NCBI GenBank assembly: GCA_017554145.1
Contig: JAFZIZ010000016.1
Span: forward strand, 36,554 to 100,553
Origin: Prevotella sp.
GTDB lineage: Bacteria; Bacteroidota; Bacteroidia; Bacteroidales; Bacteroidaceae
DNA length: 64,000 nt
Reading direction: 5' to 3'
Numbering within the stretch: position 1 is the first letter of the stretch; every line of letters starts with the position of its first letter. Below are positions 23,880 to 33,956 of this stretch, in pieces. The notes under the pieces are model-generated. The model did no database searches. It saw only the letters and a list, made by a program, of their open reading frames with translations, and was not told the origin of the DNA. Made by a program: the position numbers and the translations under genes.

Positions 23880-26800
23880 TTAATCCATCTTGATACTCAA
23901 TCCGAGACCCTTCAACTCATGCAGCAACACATTGAGAGACTCAGGAATACCCGGAGTTGGCATCGGCTCACCTTTCACGATAGCCTCATAAGCCTTAGAG
24001 CGACCTACCACATCATCAGACTTGATAGTCAGAATCTCTTGCAGTACATGGCTGGCACCGAATGCCTCCAGTGCCCAAACCTCCATCTCTCCAAAACGCT
24101 GTCCACCGAACTGAGCCTTACCACCAAGCGGTTGCTGGGTAATCAGACTGTATGGACCAATAGAACGAGCGTGCATCTTATCCTCAACCATGTGACCGAG
24201 TTTCAGGAAGTAGGTGATACCTACTGTAGCGGGCTGGTCGAATTGCTCACCTGTCTCACCATCATACAGATGGGTAGAGCACAGACGAGGCAGACCTGCC
24301 TTATCAGTCCATTCTGCGAGGTCATCAAGTTTTGCACCATCAAAGATAGGAGTAGAGAACTTCACACCAAGGCGCTTACCTGCAGCACCGAGGATAGCCT
24401 CAAATATCTGACCAAGGTTCATACGAGAAGGTACACCCAGTGGGTTCAATACCAAATCTACAGGACGACCATCCTCCAAGAACGGCATATCTTCCTGACG
24501 TACTACCTTAGATACAATACCCTTGTTACCATGACGTCCGGCGAGCTTATCACCCACACCAATCTTACGTTTCTTGGCAACATATACTTTTGCCATCTGC
24601 AGGATACCCGAAGGCAGCTCATCACCAATCGTGATAGCAAACTTCTTACGCTTCATCTCTGCATCCAGCAACTTGAACTTCTTCATGTAGTTGATGATCA
24701 ACTGTGCGATCAGCTCATTCTTGTGCTCATCGGCTGTCCAGTTGCTAATCTGTACATCACCATACTCGAGATTCTTCAAAGCGGAGACAGTGAACTTACT
24801 GCCCTTAGAGATAATCTCAGCACCAGTATAATCCTTGACACCCTGTGAAGTCTTACCCTTCGTGAGTTTCATCAGTTTCTCAATCAGGATATCCTTCAAG
24901 TCATCAATCTTTGCCTCATGTTCCTCGTCAATCTTGGCCAACAGGATCTTATCCTGCTGCTTGGTGGCACGAGTCTTAGTGGCACGAGTGAAGAGTTTCT
25001 TGTCGATAACAACACCAGTCAGTGATGGATTGGCCTTCAGTGAAGAATCCTTCACATCACCAGCCTTATCTCCGAAGATAGCACGGAGCAACTTCTCCTC
25101 AGGTGAGGGATCGCTCTCTCCCTTCGGCGAAATCTTACCAATCAAGATATCACCTGGCTCAACACGAGCACCCACACGGATTACACCGTTCTCGTCCAAA
25201 TCCTTGGTAGCCTCCTCGCTGACATTAGGAATATCAGCCGTGAACTCCTCTGCACCACGCTTCGTCTCACGGACATCGAGAGAATACTCATCCACATGAA
25301 CAGAAGTAAGAATATCCTCACGAACAATACGCTCGTTCAGCACGATAGCATCCTCATAGTTATAACCCTTCCAAGGCATGTAAGCCACGAGCAGGTTACG
25401 ACCCAAAGCGAGTTCGCCATTCTCAGTAGCATAACCCTCAGTGAGGATATCGCCCTTCTTCACGCGCTGACCCTTCTCACAGATAGGACGCAGGTCAATC
25501 GTCATGTTCTGGTTGGTACGACGGAACTTTGGAATACGATACTCCTTCAAAGCTGGTTCGAAGCTAACAAACTCCTCGTCCTCTGTACGATCGTAAAGAA
25601 TACGGATAGTGGTAGCGTCAACATAGTCAATAACACCATCACCCTCGGCAGTAATCATCGTGCGAGAATCCTCACATACCTGCTTCTCAATACCTGTACC
25701 AACAATAGGAGCCTCATTATGAAGCAAAGGCACAGCCTGACGCATCATGTTAGATCCCATCAACGCACGGTGAGCATCGTCGTGCTCCAAGAACGGGATG
25801 AGAGATGCAGCGATAGAAGCAATCTGCTGCGGAGATACGTCAATCAGATCGACATCCGTAGGAGGTACTACAGGGAAGTCGGCATCCTGACGACACTTAA
25901 CGACAGGACGGATGAAGGTACCATCATCACGTAAGGGTGCATTACCCTGACCGATGATATGATCTTCCTCCTCCTCGGCAGTCAGATAAACTACATCGTC
26001 ATTATTAAGGTTAGCAATACCGTTCTCCACCTTACGATATGGAGTCTCGATAAAGCCAAGTTCGTTAATCTTAGCATATACGCAAAGTGACGAAATCAGA
26101 CCGATGTTAGGACCTTCAGGGCTCTCAATCGGGCAAAGACGACCATAGTGTGTATAGTGTACGTCACGTACCTCGAATCCTGCACGCTCACGAGACAGAC
26201 CGCCAGGACCTAAGGCTGAGAGACGACGCTTGTGAGTGACCTCAGCAAGTGGGTTGGTCTGATCCATGAACTGTGACAACGGATTAGTTCCGAAGAACGA
26301 ATTGATCACACTCGAGATGGTCTTGGCGTTAATCAGGTCTGTCGGAGTAAATACCTCGTTATCGCGAACATTCATACGCTCACGGATGGTACGGCTCATA
26401 CGGGCCAGACCGATAGAGAACTGATTACTCAACTGCTCACCAACAGTACGTACACGACGGTTTGACAGGTGGTCGATATCATCGACGGTAGCCTTTGAGT
26501 TGATTAACTGAATGAGATACTTGATAATCTCAATAATATCCTCTTTCGTCAAGACGCGAACATCCATCTCAGTATTCAGGCCCAGCTTCTTGTTGATACG
26601 ATAGCGACCTACATCGCCCAAATCGTAACGTTTGTCAGAGAAGAAGAGGTTCTGAATGACCTCACGGGCACTGGCATCATCAGCAGGATCAGCATTACGC
26701 AACTGACGATAGATATATAATACGGCTTCTTTCTCAGAGTTACTGGGGTCTTTCTGCAGCGTATTGAAGATGATAGAATAATCCTGAGCTACAGACTCGT

Positions 26801-27692
26801 CCTTGTGAATCAGGATTGTCTGAGCACCGCTTTCCAGGATGTCATTCATATTCTCCTCGGTAATCTCTGTCTCACGCTCCATGATTACCTCATTACGCTC
26901 AATAGATACAACCTCACCGGTATCCTCATCTACGAAGTCCTCGTTCCAGCTCTTCAGTACACGGGCAGCGAGCTTACGACCAAGTGATTTCTTCAAAGAT
27001 GCTTTGTTGACCTTCACCTCCTCGGCAAGTTCAAAGATCTCAAGGATATCCTTATCGTTCTCGTAACCGATGGCACGAAGCAACGTGGTAACAGGCAACT
27101 TCTTCTTACGGTCGATGTATGCATACATGACATTGTTGATATCAGTAGCAAACTCAATCCATGAGCCCTTGAACGGGATGATACGGGCACTGTAAAGCAG
27201 TGTTCCGTTAGCATGAATGTTCTGGCCGAAGAATACACCTGGTGAACGGTGCAACTGAGACACGACGACGCGCTCAGCACCGTTGATAACAAATGTACCA
27301 TTGGATGTCATGTAAGGAATCGGACCCAGGAACACATCCTGAATCACGGTTCCGAAGTCCTCATGATCCGGATCCGTACAATAAAGTTTCAACTTAGCTT
27401 TCAAGGGTACACTATAAGTCAGTCCACGCTCCAAGCACTCATCAATCGTGTAGCGTGGCGGATCAATATAGTAATCCAAGAACTCAAGAACGAAATTATT
27501 ACGTGTGTCGGTGATAGGGAAGTTCTCTGCGAACACCTTATACAAACCGTCATTCTTGCGTTCCTCAGGTGGTGTATCCAACTGCAGGAAATCTTTGAAT
27601 GACTTTAATTGCACATCAAGGAAATCCGGAAACGGCATCGGATTCTTGACACTGCCAAAGTTTACTCTGTTATCAACTAATTTTGAAGCCAT
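23880..27692 (-). CDS. rpoB: DNA-directed RNA polymerase subunit beta
   Basis: 1270 residues. Fork-loop and rifampicin region is recognisable: [20 protein letters not shown] and [20 protein letters not shown], both with wild-type residues at the classic resistance positions I can align by eye. The C-terminal clamp interface ([20 protein letters not shown]) is present. Preceded by an attenuator-like hairpin after rplL. Confidence 0.99.
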   Translation of the reverse strand: MASKLVDNRVNFGSVKNPMPFPDFLDVQLKSFKDFLQLDTPPEERKNDGLYKVFAENFPITDTRNNFVLEFLDYYIDPPRYTIDECLERGLTYSVPLKAKLKLYCTDPDHEDFGTVIQDVFLGPIPYMTSNGTFVINGAERVVVSQLHRSPGVFFGQNIHANGTLLYSARIIPFKGSWIEFATDINNVMYAYIDRKKKLPVTTLLRAIGYENDKDILEIFELAEEVKVNKASLKKSLGRKLAARVLKSWNEDFVDEDTGEVVSIERNEVIMERETEITEENMNDILESGAQTILIHKDESVAQDYSIIFNTLQKDPSNSEKEAVLYIYRQLRNADPADDASAREVIQNLFFSDKRYDLGDVGRYRINKKLGLNTEMDVRVLTKEDIIEIIKYLIQLINSKATVDDIDHLSNRRVRTVGEQLSNQFSIGLARMSRTIRERMNVRDNEVFTPTDLINAKTISSVINSFFGTNPLSQFMDQTNPLAEVTHKRRLSALGPGGLSRERAGFEVRDVHYTHYGRLCPIESPEGPNIGLISSLCVYAKINELGFIETPYRKVENGIANLNNDDVVYLTAEEEEDHIIGQGNAPLRDDGTFIRPVVKCRQDADFPVVPPTDVDLIDVSPQQIASIAASLIPFLEHDDAHRALMGSNMMRQAVPLLHNEAPIVGTGIEKQVCEDSRTMITAEGDGVIDYVDATTIRILYDRTEDEEFVSFEPALKEYRIPKFRRTNQNMTIDLRPICEKGQRVKKGDILTEGYATENGELALGRNLLVAYMPWKGYNYEDAIVLNERIVREDILTSVHVDEYSLDVRETKRGAEEFTADIPNVSEEATKDLDENGVIRVGARVEPGDILIGKISPKGESDPSPEEKLLRAIFGDKAGDVKDSSLKANPSLTGVVIDKKLFTRATKTRATKQQDKILLAKIDEEHEAKIDDLKDILIEKLMKLTKGKTSQGVKDYTGAEIISKGSKFTVSALKNLEYGDVQISNWTADEHKNELIAQLIINYMKKFKLLDAEMKRKKFAITIGDELPSGILQMAKVYVAKKRKIGVGDKLAGRHGNKGIVSKVVRQEDMPFLEDGRPVDLVLNPLGVPSRMNLGQIFEAILGAAGKRLGVKFSTPIFDGAKLDDLAEWTDKAGLPRLCSTHLYDGETGEQFDQPATVGITYFLKLGHMVEDKMHARSIGPYSLITQQPLGGKAQFGGQRFGEMEVWALEAFGASHVLQEILTIKSDDVVGRSKAYEAIVKGEPMPTPGIPESLNVLLHELKGLGLSIKMD

Positions 27693-27726
27693 ATATTATT
27701 ATTTGTTTCTAGAAAAGACAAGAAAA

Positions 27727-27761
27727 AGGCTAAGAACCTCCGACTGGGAAGTCCTTAACCT
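27727..27761 (-). terminator. Attenuator-like hairpin between rplL and rpoB
   Basis: On the minus strand 27747-27761 pairs with 27727-27741 over 15 bp; three of the pairs are G-U, so the helix is perfect only in the RNA of this strand (the plus strand would have three mismatches). A five-base loop and a following T-rich stretch complete an intrinsic terminator shape. Partial termination here would lower rpoBC relative to rplJL, as known in E. coli. Confidence 0.8.
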
Positions 27762-27784
27762 ATTCTATTTTGGTTGTGCTTAAA

Positions 27785-28165
27785 TTACTTCAGCTCAACA
27801 ACGGCACCAGCCTCTTCGATAGCCTTCTTCAGGTTCTCGGCCTCGTCCTTAGCCATACCCTCCTTGATAGTAGCGGGAGCACCATCAACGAGATCCTTAG
27901 CTTCCTTCAGACCCAGACCACAAGCCTCCTTAACGGCCTTAACAACCTGGAGCTTGTTAGCACCTACCTCTTTCAGAACTACGTCGAAAGAAGACTTCTC
28001 CTCAGCAGCCTCAGCGGCACCTGCAGCAGCAGGACCAGCAGCAACTGCAACAGCTGCAGCAGCGGGCTCAATTCCATACTCGTCCTTCAGGACTGTAGCT
28101 AACTCTTGTACTTCTTTAACTGAAAGGTTTACCAACTCTTCAGCAATAGCTTTAATATCTGCCAT
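27785..28165 (-). CDS. rplL: 50S ribosomal protein L7/L12
   Basis: Stalk protein that recruits translation GTPases. 126 residues: N-terminal dimerisation helix ([20 protein letters not shown]), alanine-rich hinge (about 35-52), and the C-terminal domain with [20 protein letters not shown] and [20 protein letters not shown]. Confidence 0.98.
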   Translation of the reverse strand: MADIKAIAEELVNLSVKEVQELATVLKDEYGIEPAAAAVAVAAGPAAAGAAEAAEEKSSFDVVLKEVGANKLQVVKAVKEACGLGLKEAKDLVDGAPATIKEGMAKDEAENLKKAIEEAGAVVELK

Positions 28166-28213
28166 TTTATTTAAATTTTAATGTTTTTAAATGTTAATTG
28201 TTATACTTTTCGC

Positions 28214-28729
28214 TTATTTGTTACGCTCAGCGATAGCGTCAAGCAGTCCATGGATCTTACCACCAGCGTTCAAGCCAGATACGACAGTCTTGATAGGAGA
28301 CTGCAGCAAAGCCACAACATCGGCGATAAGTTCGTTCTTGCTCTTGATTGAAACCAGTTCATCAAGCTTGTCGGCACCTACGAAGAAACCTTCCTCTGCA
28401 TAAGCAGCCTTCAGGGCGGGGATGCCTTCCTTCTTGTATTCCTTCAGCAACTTGGCGGGAACGTTTGCCTGCTGTGTGAACATCAGGGCAGTGTTTCCTT
28501 TCAAGCAACCGTAAAGGGGTTCGAAATCAATCTCAGAAGCCTCGAAAGCCTTGTGCAGAAGCTTGTTCTTCACAACGACCATCTTGATCTCACTCTTGAA
28601 GCACTTGCGACGAAGGTTGCTCGTCTGCTCAGCGTTCAGTCCAGTAACGTCTACCAGATAGAAATGAGGATACTCTTTCAGCTTCTCTCCGAGTTCTACA
28701 ATAATAGTATCTTTTACTTCCTTTTTCAT
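28214..28729 (-). CDS. rplJ: 50S ribosomal protein L10
   Basis: Base of the L7/L12 stalk. 171 residues; MKKEVKDTIIVELGEKLKEY, TSNLRRKCFKSEIKMVVVKN and the C-terminal helix that binds L12 dimers (NAGGKIHGLLDAIAERNK). 20 bp after rplA; in E. coli the L10-L12 complex represses this part of the operon. Confidence 0.97.
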   Translation of the reverse strand: MKKEVKDTIIVELGEKLKEYPHFYLVDVTGLNAEQTSNLRRKCFKSEIKMVVVKNKLLHKAFEASEIDFEPLYGCLKGNTALMFTQQANVPAKLLKEYKKEGIPALKAAYAEEGFFVGADKLDELVSIKSKNELIADVVALLQSPIKTVVSGLNAGGKIHGLLDAIAERNK

Positions 28730-28749
28730 TTTACTAAACTTTTACGGAG

Positions 28750-29442
28750 TTATTCAACTGATTTAGGATCCACCTTAATACCTGCACTCATCGTGCTTGA
28801 GATGAAGATACTCTTAATGTATGTACCCTTGGCAGCAGCAGGCTTCAGTTTAATGATAGTCTGAATGAACTCCTTAGCGTTCTCATAAATCTGATCAGCA
28901 GTAAAGGTCACCTTACCGATTGACGTGTGCACGATACCGGCCTTGTCAACCTTAAAGTCGATCTTACCCTGCTTAACCTCTTTCACTGCCTTAGCAACGT
29001 CCATAGTGACAGTACCACTCTTTGGGTTTGGCATCAATCCGCGAGGACCGAGCACACGGCCCAAGGGACCGAGCTTACCCATGCATGAGGGCATTGTAAT
29101 GATAACATCAACATCAGTCCAACCGCCTTTGATCTTGTTGATATACTCGTCAAGACCAACGTAGTCGGCACCAGCTTCCTTAGCAGCAGCTTCCTGATCG
29201 GGAGTACAGAGAGCGAGCACACGTGTTACCTTACCAGTTCCGTTCGGCAGCGAAACAACGCCACGAACCATCTGGTTGGCCTTACGCGGATCAACACCCA
29301 AGCGTACGTCGATATCCAGTGAAGCCTCGAACTTTGTAGTGGTGATATCCTTCACCAACTGTGAGGCTTCCTTCAAAGAGTATGCTTTCCCTGCTTCAAC
29401 CTTATCAGCTACTAACTTTTGATTTTTTGTCAGTTTACTCAT
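28750..29442 (-). CDS. rplA: 50S ribosomal protein L1
   Basis: Forms the L1 stalk at the E-site and represses its own operon in E. coli. 230 residues; signature [20 protein letters not shown] preceded by [16 protein letters not shown]. 21 bp after rplK. Confidence 0.98.
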   Translation of the reverse strand: MSKLTKNQKLVADKVEAGKAYSLKEASQLVKDITTTKFEASLDIDVRLGVDPRKANQMVRGVVSLPNGTGKVTRVLALCTPDQEAAAKEAGADYVGLDEYINKIKGGWTDVDVIITMPSCMGKLGPLGRVLGPRGLMPNPKSGTVTMDVAKAVKEVKQGKIDFKVDKAGIVHTSIGKVTFTADQIYENAKEFIQTIIKLKPAAAKGTYIKSIFISSTMSAGIKVDPKSVE

Positions 29443-29463
29443 TTTTCTAATTGAAGTTATTTG

Positions 29464-29904
29464 TTATTTACCAGGGAAGTCCCCTTTTACAGTGATACCC
29501 ATACTTCTTGCTGTACCGGCAACCAGCTTCATAGCCGACTCCACGGTGAAGCAGTTCAAGTCGCTCATCTTATCCTCAGCGATTGCACGTACCTGATCCC
29601 AGGTAACAGAAGCAACCTTCTTACGGTTAGGCTGAGCAGAGCCGCCCTTAATCTTAGCAGCCTCCATCAGCTGGATAGCTGCGGGAGGAGTCTTGATAAC
29701 GAAGCTAAATGACTTGTCTGCATAGTAAGTGATAACGACAGGTAATACCTTACCGGCCTTATCCTGGGTTCTGGCGTTGAACTCTTTGCAGAATCCCATA
29801 ATATTAATACCCTTTGAACCCAGAGCAGGTCCTACTGGGGGAGAGGGATTCGCTGCGCCACCTTTAATCTGTAATTTGATTAATCCAGCAACTTCTTTAG
29901 CCAT
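29464..29904 (-). CDS. rplK: 50S ribosomal protein L11
   Basis: Stalk-base protein needed for the stringent response and the target region of thiopeptides. 146 residues; [37 protein letters not shown], and the C-terminal domain with [16 protein letters not shown]. Confidence 0.98.
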   Translation of the reverse strand: MAKEVAGLIKLQIKGGAANPSPPVGPALGSKGINIMGFCKEFNARTQDKAGKVLPVVITYYADKSFSFVIKTPPAAIQLMEAAKIKGGSAQPNRKKVASVTWDQVRAIAEDKMSDLNCFTVESAMKLVAGTARSMGITVKGDFPGK

Positions 29905-29999
29905 TTCTGTAAATAATTAATTTGATTCTTTATATAAGTCTTGGGAGTGGAAGCCTCCTGCGACCGTATATATAGAACAGACGTACCGTAACTTACGCC

Positions 30000-30545
30000 T
30001 TATTCTTTCTCTACTTGTGTGAATGCCAGTTCCAGTGGAGTTTTTCGTCCAAAAATCTTCACCATCACCTTCAGCTTGCGCTTCTCGGTGTTCACCTCTT
30101 CGATAACACCACTGAATCCACTGAAAGGACCATCCACCACTTTCACTGTCTCGTCGACAGTATAAGGGATATTGATTTCTGCACTCTCAATTGTTGTCTC
30201 CTCTGCAGTACCCAGAATGCGATTGATCTCTGACTGGCGGACCTCCTGAGGATTGTCCATGCCACCCAAGAAACCAAGTACGTTCGGAATAAAGCGAAGC
30301 ATATGTGCCACCTCACCCTGAAGGCTTGCCTGAACAAGCACATAACCTGGCAGGAAGAGTTTCTCCTTGATGACGCGCTTGCCGTTACGAAGCATGGCAT
30401 ACTTCTCTGTAGGGAGCAACACCTCACCCACATTAGCCTCAAGAACATCGTTGTGCTTCTTGGCAGCCTCGATGAACTCCTTGACTTTGCCTTCTTTTCC
30501 ACTAACGGCACGCAACACGTACCACTTCATACCTGTCTCAGACAT
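30000..30545 (-). CDS. nusG: Transcription elongation and antitermination factor NusG
   Basis: 181 residues: N-terminal NGN domain (MKWYVLRAVSGKEGKVKEFI; LPGYVLVQASLQGEVAHMLR) and C-terminal KOW domain (VDGPFSGFSGVIEEVNTEKR). Start at MSETGMKWYVL; the internal Met is another possible start. It precedes rplK by 95 bp and follows secE by 17 bp. Partners rpoB/rpoC, rpsJ (NusE) are also in the window. Confidence 0.97.
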   Translation of the reverse strand: MSETGMKWYVLRAVSGKEGKVKEFIEAAKKHNDVLEANVGEVLLPTEKYAMLRNGKRVIKEKLFLPGYVLVQASLQGEVAHMLRFIPNVLGFLGGMDNPQEVRQSEINRILGTAEETTIESAEINIPYTVDETVKVVDGPFSGFSGVIEEVNTEKRKLKVMVKIFGRKTPLELAFTQVEKE

Positions 30546-30562
30546 CTTCTTCTTTCGAACGA

Positions 30563-30754
30563 TTAGTTAGGATAAATTGAACTCATGGCTGCCTTGAATA
30601 CAACATCCATCAGCCATACTACTACTGCAATGATAAGAGAAGCCGAAAGCACCAACACAGCACTTTGTGTCAGCTCTTTACGAGTCGGCCAAGTCGTCTT
30701 ATGTGCAAGTTCGTCGTAACATGCCTTGCAATAATTGATAATCTTCTTAAACAT
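30563..30754 (-). CDS. secE: Preprotein translocase subunit SecE
   Basis: 63 residues, single-membrane-span form. Cytoplasmic amphipathic helix YCKACYDELAHKTTWPTRKE with the conserved WPTRKEL, then the membrane helix (SAVLVLSASLIIAVVVWLMD). Lies between tRNA-Trp and nusG. Confidence 0.95.
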   Translation of the reverse strand: MFKKIINYCKACYDELAHKTTWPTRKELTQSAVLVLSASLIIAVVVWLMDVVFKAAMSSIYPN

Positions 30755-30770
30755 ACTATTAGTATTTTAG

Positions 30771-30843
30771 CACGGGAAGGAGGACTCGAACCCACGACCC
30801 TCGGTTTTGGAGACCGATGCTCTACCAACTGAGCTATTCCCGT
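30771..30843 (-). tRNA. trnW: tRNA-Trp (anticodon CCA)
   Basis: 73 nt with 7-bp acceptor stem ACGGGAA/TTCCCGT, D-arm AGCTCAGTTGGTAGAGC, anticodon arm CGGTCTCCAAAACCG (CCA), and T-arm GTGGGTTCGAGTCC. Discriminator G, 3' CCA not encoded. Between tuf and secE. Confidence 0.97.
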
Positions 30844-30847
30844 AAGT

Positions 30848-30873
30848 AAGCCCCCACCCTAAAGCGGGGGCTT
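30848..30873 (-). terminator. Hairpin between tuf and tRNA-Trp
   Basis: AAGCCCCC (30848-30855) pairs with GGGGGCTT (30866-30873). No strong T run follows on the minus strand, and the tRNA begins 4 nt later, so it may be an RNA processing or attenuation structure rather than a full terminator. Confidence 0.5.
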
Positions 30874-30889
30874 GGTATGTTACTAAGTT

Positions 30890-30936
30890 TCTAGGATTTC
30901 CTAGGACATCCTAGGTCTTCCTAGTTTCCTAGGATT
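30890..30936 (-). repeat. Short tandem repeat of CCTAGGA type at the tuf stop codon
   Basis: Five degenerate copies of about 10 bp (core TCCTAGGAnn) run from 30890 to the tuf stop codon. Each copy contains the self-complementary CCTAGG or a one-base variant. No known function. Confidence 0.8.
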
Positions 30937-32119
30937 AATCCTCGTAAACCTCAGTGATCTGACCAGAACCTACGGTACGACCACCCTCGCGGATAGCGAA
31001 GCGGAGACCTGGGTTCAGAGCAACAGCGTAGATCAACTCAACAGTGATCTCTACGTTATCACCAGGCATTACCATCTCAACACCTGCGGGGAGAGTAATC
31101 TCACCTGTGCAGTCCATGGTGCGGAGATAGAACTGAGGACGATACTTGTTTCCGAATGGAGTGTGACGTCCACCCTCTTCCTTCTTCAGGACATAGATAG
31201 AAGCCTTGAACTTCTTGAAAGGCTTGATCTGACCTGGATGGCAGAGTACCATACCACGCTTGATCTCGTTCTTGTCGATACCACGGAGCAGCAGACCAAC
31301 GTTATCACCAGCCTGACCCTCGTCAAGGATCTTACGGAACATCTCAACACCTGTAACAACTGACTTCTTGTCCTCACCGAGACCGAGCAGCTCAACCTCA
31401 TCACCAACGTGGATAACACCAGTCTCGATACGACCAGTAGCAACAGTACCACGACCTGTGATTGAGAAGACGTCCTCAACAGGCATCAAGAAAGGTTTGT
31501 CAGTAGCACGAGGAGGCTCCTGAATCCATGTATCACAAGTATCCATCAACTCCATAACCTTCTGCTCCCACTTCTCTACACCATTCAGTGCACCGAGGGC
31601 AGAACCACGGATGATAGGAGTATCATCTTCGAACTCATACTGGGCGAGAATCTCCTGAACCTCCATTTCAACGAGCTCCAGCATCTCCTCATCGTCAACC
31701 ATATCACACTTGTTCAGGAATACAACCAGACGGGGAACGTTTACCTGACGAGCGAGCAGAACGTGCTCACGAGTCTGAGGCATAGGACCGTCAGTAGCAG
31801 CAACAACAAGGATAGCACCATCCATCTGAGCAGCACCAGTTACCATGTTCTTTACATAGTCGGCGTGTCCCGGACAGTCAACGTGAGCGTAGTGACGAGC
31901 CTTTGTCTCGTACTCAACGTGAGCGGTGTTAATAGTGATACCACGCTCCTTCTCCTCAGGAGCATTGTCAATCTGGTCAAAAGACTTAATCTCAGAGAGA
32001 CCCTGCTTTGCCAATACCATGGTGATAGCAGCAGTCAGAGTAGTCTTACCATGGTCAACGTGACCAATAGTACCAATGTTTACGTGCGGTTTGGTGCGCA
32101 CAAAATTCTCTTTAGCCAT
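30935..32119 (-). CDS. tuf: Elongation factor Tu
   Basis: Brings aminoacyl-tRNA to the ribosome. 394 residues: G1 [10 protein letters not shown] (about 20-29), [11 protein letters not shown] (about 81-91), NKCDMVDD (about 136), and the beta-barrel domains ending [10 protein letters not shown]. Only copy in this window. Transcribed after four tRNA genes, whose products are its own cargo. Confidence 0.99.
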   Translation of the reverse strand: MAKENFVRTKPHVNIGTIGHVDHGKTTLTAAITMVLAKQGLSEIKSFDQIDNAPEEKERGITINTAHVEYETKARHYAHVDCPGHADYVKNMVTGAAQMDGAILVVAATDGPMPQTREHVLLARQVNVPRLVVFLNKCDMVDDEEMLELVEMEVQEILAQYEFEDDTPIIRGSALGALNGVEKWEQKVMELMDTCDTWIQEPPRATDKPFLMPVEDVFSITGRGTVATGRIETGVIHVGDEVELLGLGEDKKSVVTGVEMFRKILDEGQAGDNVGLLLRGIDKNEIKRGMVLCHPGQIKPFKKFKASIYVLKKEEGGRHTPFGNKYRPQFYLRTMDCTGEITLPAGVEMVMPGDNVEITVELIYAVALNPGLRFAIREGGRTVGSGQITEVYED

Positions 32120-32176
32120 AGCTTTTCTTTTTTATTATATGAATGAATGATCGATTTAAATCGTCGTTTTCTCGAG

Positions 32177-32248
<72 letters not shown>

Positions 32249-32255
32249 GAGCGTG

Positions 32256-32328
32256 AGCGGAAAACGGGGCTCAAACCCGCGACCCCCAGCTTGGAAGGCT
32301 AGTGCTCTATCAACTGAGCTATTTCCGC
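32256..32328 (-). tRNA. trnG: tRNA-Gly (anticodon TCC)
   Basis: Acceptor GCGGAAA/TTTTCCGC region, D-arm AGCTCAGTTGATAGAGC, anticodon loop CTTCCAA (TCC), T-arm CGCGGGTTTGAGCCCCG. Seven bp from the following tRNA-Thr. Confidence 0.96.
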
Positions 32329-32353
32329 AACAGTTACTTCCTCTTTCAGGAAG

Positions 32354-32436
32354 TGGGTGGTGATGGATTCGAACCACCGAAGTCGAAAGACAACAGATTT
32401 ACAGTCTGCCCCATTTGGCCGCTCTGGAAACCACCC
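32354..32436 (-). tRNA. trnY: tRNA-Tyr (anticodon GTA)
   Basis: A class II tRNA of 83 nt with a variable arm. Acceptor GGGTGGT/ACCACCC, anticodon arm CAGACTGTAAATCTG (GTA), T-arm GGTGGTTCGAATCCATC, discriminator A. Confidence 0.97.
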
Positions 32437-32506
32437 TTCTTTATTCTCTTTGCTAGTAGGAGAGCCTTGGAATTGATTGATTTCATCTATCCTTCAGGCT
32501 CTTTCG

Positions 32507-32580
32507 AGCCTCTTGTCGGATTCGAACCAACGACCCCGAGATTACAAATCACGTGCTCTGGCCAACTGAGCTAAAGAGGC
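32507..32580 (-). tRNA. trnT: tRNA-Thr (anticodon TGT)
   Basis: Acceptor GCCTCTT/AAGAGGC, D-arm AGCTCAGTTGGCCAGAGC, anticodon loop TTTGTAA (TGT), T-arm GTTGGTTCGAATCCGAC. The anticodon stem CGTGA/TCTCG has a central U-U mismatch. First gene of the tRNA-tuf operon. Confidence 0.94.
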
Positions 32581-32588
32581 TTCACTAA

Positions 32589-32626
32589 GCATCCGCTCTC
32601 CGTGCGAAATATCGGAAAGCGGATGC
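32589..32626 (-). promoter_or_regulatory. Hairpin at the 5' end of the tRNA-tuf transcript
   Basis: Nine-bp stem (GCATCCGCT 32589-32597 with AGCGGATGC 32618-32626) extended inward by CCG/CGG. It starts at or next to the predicted transcription start, so the primary transcript would begin in a hairpin. May protect the 5' end or guide tRNA processing. Confidence 0.65.
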
Positions 32627-32656
32627 AAAGGTACACATTATTTTCGAATTACCAAA
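32626..32656 (-). promoter_or_regulatory. Promoter of the tRNA-tuf-secE-nusG-rpl-rpo cluster
   Basis: Minus strand TTTG (32653-32656), 19-bp spacer, TACCTTTG (32626-32633): full consensus. It lies in the gap after hpf. Confidence 0.85.
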
Positions 32657-32672
32657 ACTTTTCTTCTTTTTT

Positions 32673-32972
32673 TTAGTGTTTGCGTAATTTTTCCTTATAT
32701 TTTTGCAACTGCACCTTCATGGAGTCTACACAAAGGTCTGTGCTCTCCTCAAAGGTGTCGGCAATCTTCTCTACAAAGAGCTTAGATCCAGGCACAGTTA
32801 CCGTGATACTCACCTCCTTGTTCTGTGCTGTGGCCGGTTTTACTACCTTGCACTGCACCTCTACCTTCTGAATGTCTTCAAAAGTCTTCTCTAACTTGGC
32901 GACCTTCTTGTCGATGAACGCCTGTAGTTTCTCAGTAGCGTCAAAATGAATTGACTGAATCTTAATTTCCAT
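32673..32972 (-). CDS. hpf: Ribosome hibernation-promoting factor, short form
   Basis: 99 residues starting MEIKIQSIHFDATEKLQAFI; conserved KKVAKLEKTFEDIQKVEV and the positively charged end VQLQKYKEKLRKH. Binds the 30S A/P region and inactivates ribosomes in slow growth. It lacks the C-terminal dimerisation domain of long HPF. 28 bp after the recombinase gene, so the two probably share the promoter at 33909-33939. Confidence 0.92.
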   Translation of the reverse strand: MEIKIQSIHFDATEKLQAFIDKKVAKLEKTFEDIQKVEVQCKVVKPATAQNKEVSITVTVPGSKLFVEKIADTFEESTDLCVDSMKVQLQKYKEKLRKH

Positions 32973-32999
32973 AGTTACCTCCTATTTTAAAAGGTTAAG

Positions 33000-33881
33000 T
33001 TAAGCCCTTGGGTGGGCGTCTTTATATACTTTCTTTAATTGTTCAAATGTGGTATGCGTATAGATCTCCGTCGTTGCCACACTCTCATGGCCCAATAGTT
33101 TCCTCACACTTTCCAATCCTGCTCCGTTGTTGAGCATCGCCGTTGCAAAAGTATGGCGCAATACGTGGGGAGAACGTTTCTTCATCGTCGTCACCTGCGA
33201 CAGATACTTATGCACCAACGTCTCCACCTGATGACGCTTGATACGCTGGCCTTCTTCGTCTGTAAACAACGCCTCCGTCGTTCCGCCAGCGAGTTCATCG
33301 CGCAAACGGATATAGTCTTGAAGCACTTTCTCCGTCTCTTCACCAAAGGGAATGATACGTTGCTTATTGCGCTTACCCGTTACCTTCAACTGATGAGAGA
33401 TGAAATCCACGTCCTGCGTATTCAGGCCTACCACCTCTGCCAAGCGGATACCAGTACTATATAATAATATAATTAAGGTACGCGCACGTACATCTTTATA
33501 ATCTGTGCCCCACATTTCCTTGACGTCTATCAGTCGATCCATCTCCTGTTCACGAAGGAACTGCGGCAACGGTTTCTGTTTCTTCGGACCTTTCACCACA
33601 TGGGAAGGGTCTTTCTCTACGAGCCCTCGAGACAAAGCAAAACGGAAAAAAGAACGCACGGCACTCAAACAGCAATTTACTGTTGATGCCATGTCGCCTT
33701 TATCCATCATGCTCTCCATCCAATCACGGATGATGTCCGAGTCTACCGACTCCCACGAGAGCTGACTATCTCGATTTTTGAAATACGATTCGAAATCCCT
33801 TAGATACCGCTCATAGCCTGTTACTGTGAGTTCGGAGCGATTTCGCTCATATCGCAGGTAGTTTATGAACTTCTCTATCAT
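33000..33881 (-). CDS. Tyrosine recombinase, XerC/XerD-like
   Basis: Site-specific recombinase of the family that resolves chromosome dimers. N-terminal SAM-like core-binding domain (MIEKFINYLRYERNRSELTV) and C-terminal catalytic domain with R in STGIRLAEVVGL, HVLRHTFATAML (H-x-x-R), LGHESVATTEIYTH and the nucleophile tyrosine in this last motif. Start ATG 33881 was chosen because the -7 box at 33909-33916 puts the transcript start downstream of the other in-frame ATG (33908); length 293 residues. No att-like repeats flank it, and housekeeping neighbours (rpsU, hpf) argue for a chromosomal Xer protein rather than a prophage integrase. XerC or XerD cannot be decided. Confidence 0.9.
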   Translation of the reverse strand: MIEKFINYLRYERNRSELTVTGYERYLRDFESYFKNRDSQLSWESVDSDIIRDWMESMMDKGDMASTVNCCLSAVRSFFRFALSRGLVEKDPSHVVKGPKKQKPLPQFLREQEMDRLIDVKEMWGTDYKDVRARTLIILLYSTGIRLAEVVGLNTQDVDFISHQLKVTGKRNKQRIIPFGEETEKVLQDYIRLRDELAGGTTEALFTDEEGQRIKRHQVETLVHKYLSQVTTMKKRSPHVLRHTFATAMLNNGAGLESVRKLLGHESVATTEIYTHTTFEQLKKVYKDAHPRA

Positions 33882-33908
33882 ATTTTCGTTGCAATCGGTT
33901 TTCGGCAA

Positions 33909-33939
33909 CGAATTTACGAAGAATTTTTCAAACTACCAA
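33909..33939 (-). promoter_or_regulatory. Promoter of the recombinase-hpf operon
   Basis: Minus strand TTG (33937-33939), 20-bp spacer, TAAATTCG (33909-33916), a one-base variant of the -7 box. Confidence 0.6.
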
Positions 33940-33956
33940 GAAAATCCGCTACTTTT

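Noticed and set aside
32302-32574. 90-codon plus-strand frame
   Set aside because: It crosses three tRNA genes on the other strand; translated tRNA antisense.
32507-32580. tRNA-Thr(TGT) as a pseudogene because of a U-U pair in the anticodon stem
   Set aside because: All other arms are intact and the gene leads a conserved tRNA operon; one mismatch is tolerated.
33000-33881. Prophage or integrative element integrase
   Set aside because: No att repeats, no phage or conjugation genes; neighbours are rpsU, hpf and tRNA genes with normal promoters. The nearby tRNAs are intact.
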